Part shown: in pieces, positions 51,309 to 56,014 of the stretch
Layout of the letters: the number at the start of each line of letters is the position of its first letter
Numbering within the stretch: position 1 is the stretch's first letter
Origin: Propionibacterium sp.
GTDB taxonomy: Bacteria > Actinomycetota > Actinomycetes > Propionibacteriales > Propionibacteriaceae
DNA length: 56,014 bases
Assembly: GCA_022837595.1 (NCBI GenBank)
Contig: JALHFX010000032.1
Coordinates: 1 to 56,014 of the forward strand
Reading direction: 5' to 3'
Made by a program: the position numbers and the translations under genes
The notes under the pieces: model-generated
What the model was told of the DNA's origin: nothing
What the model saw: the letters and a program-made list of their open reading frames with translations, nothing else
Database searches by the model: none

Positions 51309-52918
51309 ATTTCTGCGTGAGCAGTGGAAGTCTGAGCAACCGCCGACTGCCTGTTCGCCTTGGCCTTCCGGGATTGGATGACGCCAAGGGCCACCACGAT
51401 GGCGGCGACAATGAGCTGGGCGAGCAGAGTTTCCACCGTGGGATAAATGCCCAGCAAAGTGATTTGAGGGACTCCGCTGATCTGGGTCGCGGAGACGAGA
51501 GTGGCGTCCTGGAACTCCTTGACGGCACCACCGACGATGGTGACCGCCAGGACCCCGAGCAGTACAGACATCGCCATGAACAGCTGGGCCATCGGCAGCC
51601 TCAGTCCAAAGGCCCAGACCAGCAGGAAGAGGATGGCCAGTACGACGACCGCAGCGCCGACGCCCATCCAGATCTTCGCGTAGTCGCCACCGGTCCGCGC
51701 ACCGGCGAGGATCGGCGAAAAGAAGAGGATGGTTTCGGCGCCCTCACGAAGGACCGCGAGAAAGGCGACCGAGGCCAGGGCGAAAACGCCGCCGGTTTCT
51801 ACGCTGTGGCCAGCAGTCTTCTCAATGTAGTCATGCCATTTCGCGGCATTCGACTTCGTGTGAATCCAATTGGAGACCCAGATCAACATCACGACCGCGA
51901 GCAACCCGGTGATGCCCTCCAGCAGTTCTTGGCTGAGTCCGGTGGTCGCCGAACTGGTCAGCACGGTGAATAACACCGCCAAGCCAGCTGAGACCAGTAG
52001 TGCACCGGCGACGCCCACTCCGATTCCGACCAACTGATCCTTGCGGCCCGCCTTCTTCGCGTAGGTGACGACTGCCGCCACCACCAGCAGCGCCTCGGCA
52101 CCCTCCCGCAGCAGGATCAGGAAAGCTGCGAAAAACCCGCTCCAACCGAGTTCGGACGACGAGCTGAGTTCGTCGATCGCAGCCGCATCCTCGGTGATAC
52201 TGGCCGACAGTTCGTCGGCAGTGGCTTCATAGTCGGCGACCGAAACCGAGCCTGCTTTGCCGTCTTGGCGCAGTTTGGTGAACAGCGATTCCAACTGGCT
52301 GACCCTTGATTGACCCAGATATGAGATCGATGCCTTCTCCAACCCATCCGCTTCGTAGTGCGCCAAATAGGCGTCTCGGGCGGCGTTAGCGGCGGCGTCA
52401 AAGTTGCCGACGCGGTAGGCGTCTTTGGCTGCAGTCAACTGGTCTGTGATGCGGGTGGCCACGCGCGCCCACTGGTCGCTCAAAACGGGGGTGTCGATTA
52501 ACTCATCGATGTCAGCCCGAAGCATCTGCAGCGAGGTACCCACAGCCTGGTCGACATCGGCGGGCGGGGCGCCGTCCCTGGTGATCTGACGCACCGCGAG
52601 CAGTTGCGCCGTGAACTCTTGGGCCCGCTCCTTACCGAGGCGGTGATCGATCTGGGCTTCGAGGCCACTGACCTGGTAGATCTCGTAGTAAGCCTGCCGG
52701 ATGGAGCGCTCGACGCCTTCTTGATCGCCCGCCTCGTACTGCTCGGGGATCTGCTTGATGACAGCGATCATCTGATCGCCGACCGAGTTCCAATCCTGTT
52801 CGTCGGCATGCGCAGTTGCGCCGCTCAGTGCGGGGAAGATCGCGCCCAAGCAGAACAACGCCAATAGCACGCGCGTCCACGGAGCTGTCAGCCACGAGCG
52901 GGTCGCTAGAGTATCCAC
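51305..52918 (-). CDS. FTR1/EfeU-like iron permease
   Basis: A 537-residue membrane permease. A signal peptide (about 1-38, ending TAHADE) and an extracytoplasmic helical domain (about 40-255) come first. The membrane part follows with two REGAE iron-binding motifs, at 271-275 (LLREGAEALLVV) and 391-395 (VLREGAETILFF). Known relatives import iron with P19 as partner. It is the first gene of the cluster and follows an iron box. It could also be named FetM-like; direction of valence change is unknown. Confidence 0.92.
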   Translation of the reverse strand: MDTLATRSWLTAPWTRVLLALFCLGAIFPALSGATAHADEQDWNSVGDQMIAVIKQIPEQYEAGDQEGVERSIRQAYYEIYQVSGLEAQIDHRLGKERAQEFTAQLLAVRQITRDGAPPADVDQAVGTSLQMLRADIDELIDTPVLSDQWARVATRITDQLTAAKDAYRVGNFDAAANAARDAYLAHYEADGLEKASISYLGQSRVSQLESLFTKLRQDGKAGSVSVADYEATADELSASITEDAAAIDELSSSSELGWSGFFAAFLILLREGAEALLVVAAVVTYAKKAGRKDQLVGIGVGVAGALLVSAGLAVLFTVLTSSATTGLSQELLEGITGLLAVVMLIWVSNWIHTKSNAAKWHDYIEKTAGHSVETGGVFALASVAFLAVLREGAETILFFSPILAGARTGGDYAKIWMGVGAAVVVLAILFLLVWAFGLRLPMAQLFMAMSVLLGVLAVTIVGGAVKEFQDATLVSATQISGVPQITLLGIYPTVETLLAQLIVAAIVVALGVIQSRKAKANRQSAVAQTSTAHAEI

Positions 52919-52952
52919 GTCGGCTTTCTGATCAAGGAATGTTTTCGCCTGA

Positions 52953-52971
52953 TCAGGATAGCCTTAGCTAT
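52953..52971. promoter_or_regulatory. IdeR/DtxR-type iron box before the FTR1 gene
   Basis: TCAGGATAGCCTTAGCTAT shares 14 of 19 bases with the DtxR/IdeR consensus and contains the dyad GATAGC-N4-GCTATC. It ends about 35 bp upstream of the FTR1 start, where it would cover the promoter. Control by iron through IdeR is expected. Confidence 0.65.
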
Positions 52972-53135
52972 CTTCAAGCGGAACAGTGGGGTCCCGATTT
53001 TTCGTGCACACCCGTAACAAAATCGCTGACTAGGCACTTTAAAGCAAACAGATGTGCCCCGCAGCCCACCAGCTGGACAATCGGGCCCGGCGAACCACCA
53101 CAAGCGGACAGGGCGGTGGAGCTACAGGCTCACAG

Positions 53136-53431
53136 GCGTCCTGCGGTTCGGTTGCCGGGAAGAGAGCCTATTTTTTCGGCGAACGTCGGCAACCGAACCG
53201 CAGGACGCAACCCTCAGCAGACGGCAGACGGCAGACGAGAAGCTTGTGGTGGTGGTTGCCGGGAAGAGAGCCTATTCTTTCGGCGAACGTCGGCAACCGA
53301 ACCGCAGGACGCAACCCTCAGCAGACGACAGACGAGAAGCTTGTGGTGGTGGTTGCCGGGAAGAGAGCCTATTCTTTCGGCGAACGTCGGCAACCACCAC
53401 CACAAGACGCAAGACGCAAGACGCAAGACGC
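53136..53431. repeat. Three-copy hairpin array with shared core and different outer stems
   Basis: A 45-bp core (inner stem GGTTGCCG/CGGCAACC, loop with GAAGAGAGCCTATT) occurs at 53150-53194, 53254-53298 and 53351-53395. Copy 1 has a perfect 22-bp stem (53136-53157/53187-53208), copy 3 a perfect 19-bp stem (53340-53358/53388-53406) with other bases outside the core. Copy 2 has the left flank of copy 3 and the right flank of copy 1, so only 8 bp pair. The spacers are 59 and 52 bp and differ by one 7-bp unit. AAGACGC is repeated four times at 53404-53431. The rest of the 525-bp gap (52919-53443) holds the iron box and nothing else recognised. Confidence 0.9.
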
Positions 53432-53443
53432 AGCAGGGATCCC

Positions 53444-54847
53444 TCAGAGCCGCACGACCTCCCCCATTTCAGGCACGACCGCGAGGATACCAAGCTCTTT
53501 CTTGATGCGTCTGGCCAGCGCTTTCGCGGACCCGATCTCGCCATGCACGCAAAAGACCGTCTGCGGACGCGGGGTCATTTCAGCAAGCCAGCCAATCAAG
53601 TCGGACGCATCGGAGTGCACGCTGAACTCGTCGTCCTGCAGGACTTCTGCGTTGACCGGTATGTAGCGGCCGTACATCTTCAGCTCGCTGGCACCGTCGA
53701 CCAACATTCGTCCGCGGGTACCGGGCGCTTGGAATCCGGTGAAGACGACCGCGTTTTTGCGATCGGCCAGCATGTGCTCGAGGTGATGGACGACCCGTCC
53801 ACCGGTCGCCATGCCCGAGGACGAGATGATGATGGACGGCCGGGAAGGATGATTCAACGCGACGGAGTCTTCCTTGGTGCGCGCCTCCCGCAAGGTCGGA
53901 AGTTGAATGAAACGCCGCCCGGCGAACTCCGGCCCGATCTCGTCTGCCATCGCCGGATCACAGTAGACATCGAGTGCCGCCAACCCCATCGGCGAGTTCG
54001 CCCAGATCGGAATATCGGCGGGGATCCGTCCCTCTTCCATCAGCTGTTGCAAAGTCAACAAGACGACTTCGGTCCGGTCGACCGCAAAAGCTGGGATGAG
54101 CACATTGCCGCCGCGGGCGATCGTTCGTGAGATCAGATCGCCGAATTCCTCGTGCGGTATCGCGGGCTCAGGATGCTCACGATCGCCGTAGGTCGATTCG
54201 ATCAGCACGTTGCGGGCACCCATCGGTATCTCGCGGTCGGCAAGCACCGGGTGGTGCGGGCGCCCCAGGTCGCCGGAGAAGACGACCGAATTATCGGTCA
54301 GCTCATCGTCACCGCTCCACACCCTGATCGACGCTGATCCCAGAATGTGACCGGCCCGCCACAGCCGCATCGCCAGGCCGTCTCCCAGCTTGATCGGTGT
54401 GTGCACTTCGACCGAGCGAAACAGTGGCAGGGTTCGTTCGACATCGTCGATGTCGTAAAGCGGCAACGGATCGGCATGTCTCGACCAACCTCCGCGCCGA
54501 GCCTCATCGGCTTCGTTCTGCTGCAGGTGGGCAGCATCGCGCAGCACGATCTCGGCCAGCCTGATGGTGCCTTCGGTAGCGTAGACCGGGCCACGGAACC
54601 CCTGTTTGACTAGGCGCGGCAGGTAGCCAACGTGATCCATATGAGCATGCGTAAGCAGGATCGCATCGATGCTCGATGGATCGGTCGGGAAAGGTTCCCA
54701 GTTGCGTTCGCGCAGCTTCTTCGGCCCCTGGAAAAGTCCGGCATCCACCAGAATGCGGCGTCGCCCACCGTGGGTCAGCAGGTACTTCGAACCGGTGACG
54801 GTCTGGGCCGCCCCAAGGAAGGTCAAGGACAGATGCTCGTTCGCCAT
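53444..54847 (-). CDS. Beta-CASP metallo-beta-lactamase RNA-processing enzyme
   Basis: A 467-residue nuclease-like protein. The metal site motif is HAHMDHVG (His67, His69, Asp71, His72). Later motifs include FSGDLGRPHHPVL, VLIESTYGDREH and a beta-CASP region ending IISSSGMATGGRVVHHL with HSDASDL. This is the CPSF/YSH1-like group of RNA-cleaving enzymes rather than RNase J. The frame is open far upstream but the ATG at 54847 gives the family's start (LSLTFLGAAQTVTGSKYLL). The hairpin array lies immediately behind its stop. Confidence 0.92.
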   Translation of the reverse strand: MANEHLSLTFLGAAQTVTGSKYLLTHGGRRRILVDAGLFQGPKKLRERNWEPFPTDPSSIDAILLTHAHMDHVGYLPRLVKQGFRGPVYATEGTIRLAEIVLRDAAHLQQNEADEARRGGWSRHADPLPLYDIDDVERTLPLFRSVEVHTPIKLGDGLAMRLWRAGHILGSASIRVWSGDDELTDNSVVFSGDLGRPHHPVLADREIPMGARNVLIESTYGDREHPEPAIPHEEFGDLISRTIARGGNVLIPAFAVDRTEVVLLTLQQLMEEGRIPADIPIWANSPMGLAALDVYCDPAMADEIGPEFAGRRFIQLPTLREARTKEDSVALNHPSRPSIIISSSGMATGGRVVHHLEHMLADRKNAVVFTGFQAPGTRGRMLVDGASELKMYGRYIPVNAEVLQDDEFSVHSDASDLIGWLAEMTPRPQTVFCVHGEIGSAKALARRIKKELGILAVVPEMGEVVRL

Positions 54848-54897
54848 GAATCCAGCATGATCCCTGACGGGATGACCTGGTCCGGTTTTGGCGAAGT

Positions 54898-56014
54898 TCA
54901 GTTGATAGCTTCGAAAACCTCTCGTCCACCAAGGTACGGACGAAGCACTTCGGGGACTGTAACCGAGCCGTCTGCGTTCTGGTAGTTCTCCAAGATCATC
55001 AAGATCATCCGAGCCATCGCGCATAGTGTGCCGTTGAGGGTGGCCACCGGACGAGGGCCTTTGTCGTCTCTGAAGCGAATGCCCAGCCTGCGGGCCTGGA
55101 ACTCGGTGCAGTTCGATGTCGAGGTGATCTCGCGGTAGCGCTCCTGGCTGGGCACCCAGCCGTAGCAGTCGTATTTGCGGGCGGCACTCAGGCCGAGTAG
55201 CCGTTCGTGTTCGGCTGCCGCGTCTTCTGGACGGCAATAGACGAACATCTCGAACTTGTCGAACCAATGGACGCGGAAGATGCCGCGGGTGTCCTTGCCA
55301 TAGCTGCCGGCTTCGCGGCGGAAGGCCGGGCTGAAGCCGGCATAGCGCAGCGGCAACTTGGCCGCGTCCAAGATCTCATCGGAGTGATAGGCCGCCAGCG
55401 GAACCTCGGCTGTGCCGACCAGGTACATATCGTCTCGCTCAAGGTGATAGACATCCTCCGCGGCCTGGCCGAGGAAACCGGTGCCGTCCATGGCGCTCGG
55501 CTTGACCAACGCCGGCGGGATCATCGGTTGGAAGCCCCACTCGATGGCTTTCGTCAGCGCATATTGGATGAGTGCAAACTCGAGCAGAGCACCAGGACCG
55601 GTCAGGAAATAGAAGCGCGAGCCCGAAACCTTCGCGCCACGCTCCATATCGATAGCGCCGATGATCTCACCGATCTCGAGATGGTCGCGGACCTCGACAC
55701 CTTCCGCTCGAAGATCGCGCGGAGTACCGATGGTCTCGATCACGAACAGATCGTCCTCGCCACCGGTCGGAACACCGTCGATGACGATGTTGCCGAAGGT
55801 CTTCATGACCTCCTCGAACCGATCCTGCGCGGCGTCCACCTGCGTCTGCAGGCTCTTCACCGTCTTCGAGAGTTCCTTCGTGCGGGCCAGTAGAGCGGCC
55901 TTCTCCTCGCCACTGGCGCGCGCGACCTGCGAGCCTAGGGACTTCTGCTCGGCACGGGCGGATTCGAAAGCACCGATGGCTACGCGACGCGCCTCGTCGG
56001 CCTCGATCGCAGTA
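54898..56014 (-). CDS. serS: Seryl-tRNA synthetase, 3' part
   Basis: The gene runs off the right edge; 371 codons and the stop are in the window. The protein charges tRNA-Ser. The coiled-coil arm is at the start of the visible part (AIEADEARRVAIGAFESA onward). Class II motif 2 is FRREAGSYGKDTRGIFRVH and motif 3 is ATLNGTLCAMARMILMI. The core is intact to the end EVFEAIN. It precedes the beta-CASP gene by 50 bp on the same strand. Confidence 0.96.
   Translation of the reverse strand, partial: TAIEADEARRVAIGAFESARAEQKSLGSQVARASGEEKAALLARTKELSKTVKSLQTQVDAAQDRFEEVMKTFGNIVIDGVPTGGEDDLFVIETIGTPRDLRAEGVEVRDHLEIGEIIGAIDMERGAKVSGSRFYFLTGPGALLEFALIQYALTKAIEWGFQPMIPPALVKPSAMDGTGFLGQAAEDVYHLERDDMYLVGTAEVPLAAYHSDEILDAAKLPLRYAGFSPAFRREAGSYGKDTRGIFRVHWFDKFEMFVYCRPEDAAAEHERLLGLSAARKYDCYGWVPSQERYREITSTSNCTEFQARRLGIRFRDDKGPRPVATLNGTLCAMARMILMILENYQNADGSVTVPEVLRPYLGGREVFEAIN

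Noticed and set aside
53136..53431. CRISPR array
   Set aside because: There are only three units, the repeats are palindromic hairpins with duplicated, non-unique spacers, and no cas gene is near.
52816..54130. Overlapping rightward frames through the hairpin array that give repeated peptides
   Set aside because: The repeats come from the DNA palindromes and run in several frames; the frames also cover the beta-CASP gene on the other strand.
54848..55267. N-terminal extension of the beta-CASP protein
   Set aside because: It overlaps the end of serS in another frame and has no family similarity; the ATG at 54847 fits.

Overview
The window is high-GC chromosomal DNA from an actinobacterium. 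It is probably a member of the Propionibacteriales: a long NifJ-type pyruvate:ferredoxin oxidoreductase, a full cydABCD set, actinobacterial Ino1 with its PadR partner, CsoR copper control, IdeR/DtxR-type iron boxes, a HAIR heat-shock element and BioQ-type operators all point this way. The family is inferred; no rRNA gene is present. The gene content (padR-ino1, dnaB, serS and the clpB start) resembles the part of actinobacterial chromosomes close to oriC, and DnaA boxes lie next to dnaB. I see no tRNA, rRNA, CRISPR array, prophage or insertion sequence.

Layout, left to right. (1) 1-8.4 kb: the start of clpB behind a HAIR element, padR-ino1, a glutamine synthetase, a membrane alpha/beta hydrolase, a DoxX protein and a PhoPR-like two-component system with a PhoP-type box. 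(2) 8.5-16.6 kb: the biotin ECF transporter bioY-bioM-bioN (leftward) behind a double operator, then cydA-cydB-cydD-cydC for the bd quinol oxidase. (3) 16.7-23.5 kb: an F420-type NADP reductase-like protein, a Nei glycosylase, and a molybdoenzyme locus. That locus holds an FdhF/YdeP-like oxidoreductase broken by one extra base, DUF6457, an FdhD whose catalytic CxxC is HxxH, and moaA. A thiamine-binding-like protein follows. (4) 23.8-30.4 kb: one operon with a GltD-like flavin/Fe-S oxidoreductase, NifJ and a dihydroorotate-dehydrogenase-like protein. (5) 30.4-34.6 kb: csoR-copZ-copA behind a CsoR operator, and corA. (6) 34.6-38.6 kb: poxB and dnaB, each preceded by a copy of the same roughly 340-bp sequence that carries DnaA boxes and a strong sigma-70-like promoter; the copy before poxB even keeps a decayed dnaB 5' end. 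(7) 38.6-41.6 kb: an SDR without catalytic Tyr/Lys, CutA, a lipoprotein, an alkyltransferase-like protein and an FKBP. (8) 41.7-44.2 kb: the AmmeMemoRadiSam trio. (9) 44.2-52.9 kb: a P19/FTR1-type iron import operon with ABC transporter, FMN-binding lipoprotein, ApbE and thioredoxin, under two iron boxes. (10) 52.9-56.0 kb: an array of large hairpins, a beta-CASP nuclease and the 3' part of serS.

Together the genes suit an organism that lives between anoxic and microoxic conditions. Pyruvate can go to NifJ (ferredoxin) or PoxB (quinone), and electrons can leave through cytochrome bd. Copper and iron are tightly handled.

The items most worth following are the duplicated dnaB control region in front of poxB, the three-copy hairpin array at 53.1-53.4 kb, the HxxH FdhD beside a frameshifted molybdoenzyme, and the iron cluster that joins flavinylation genes to P19/FTR1.
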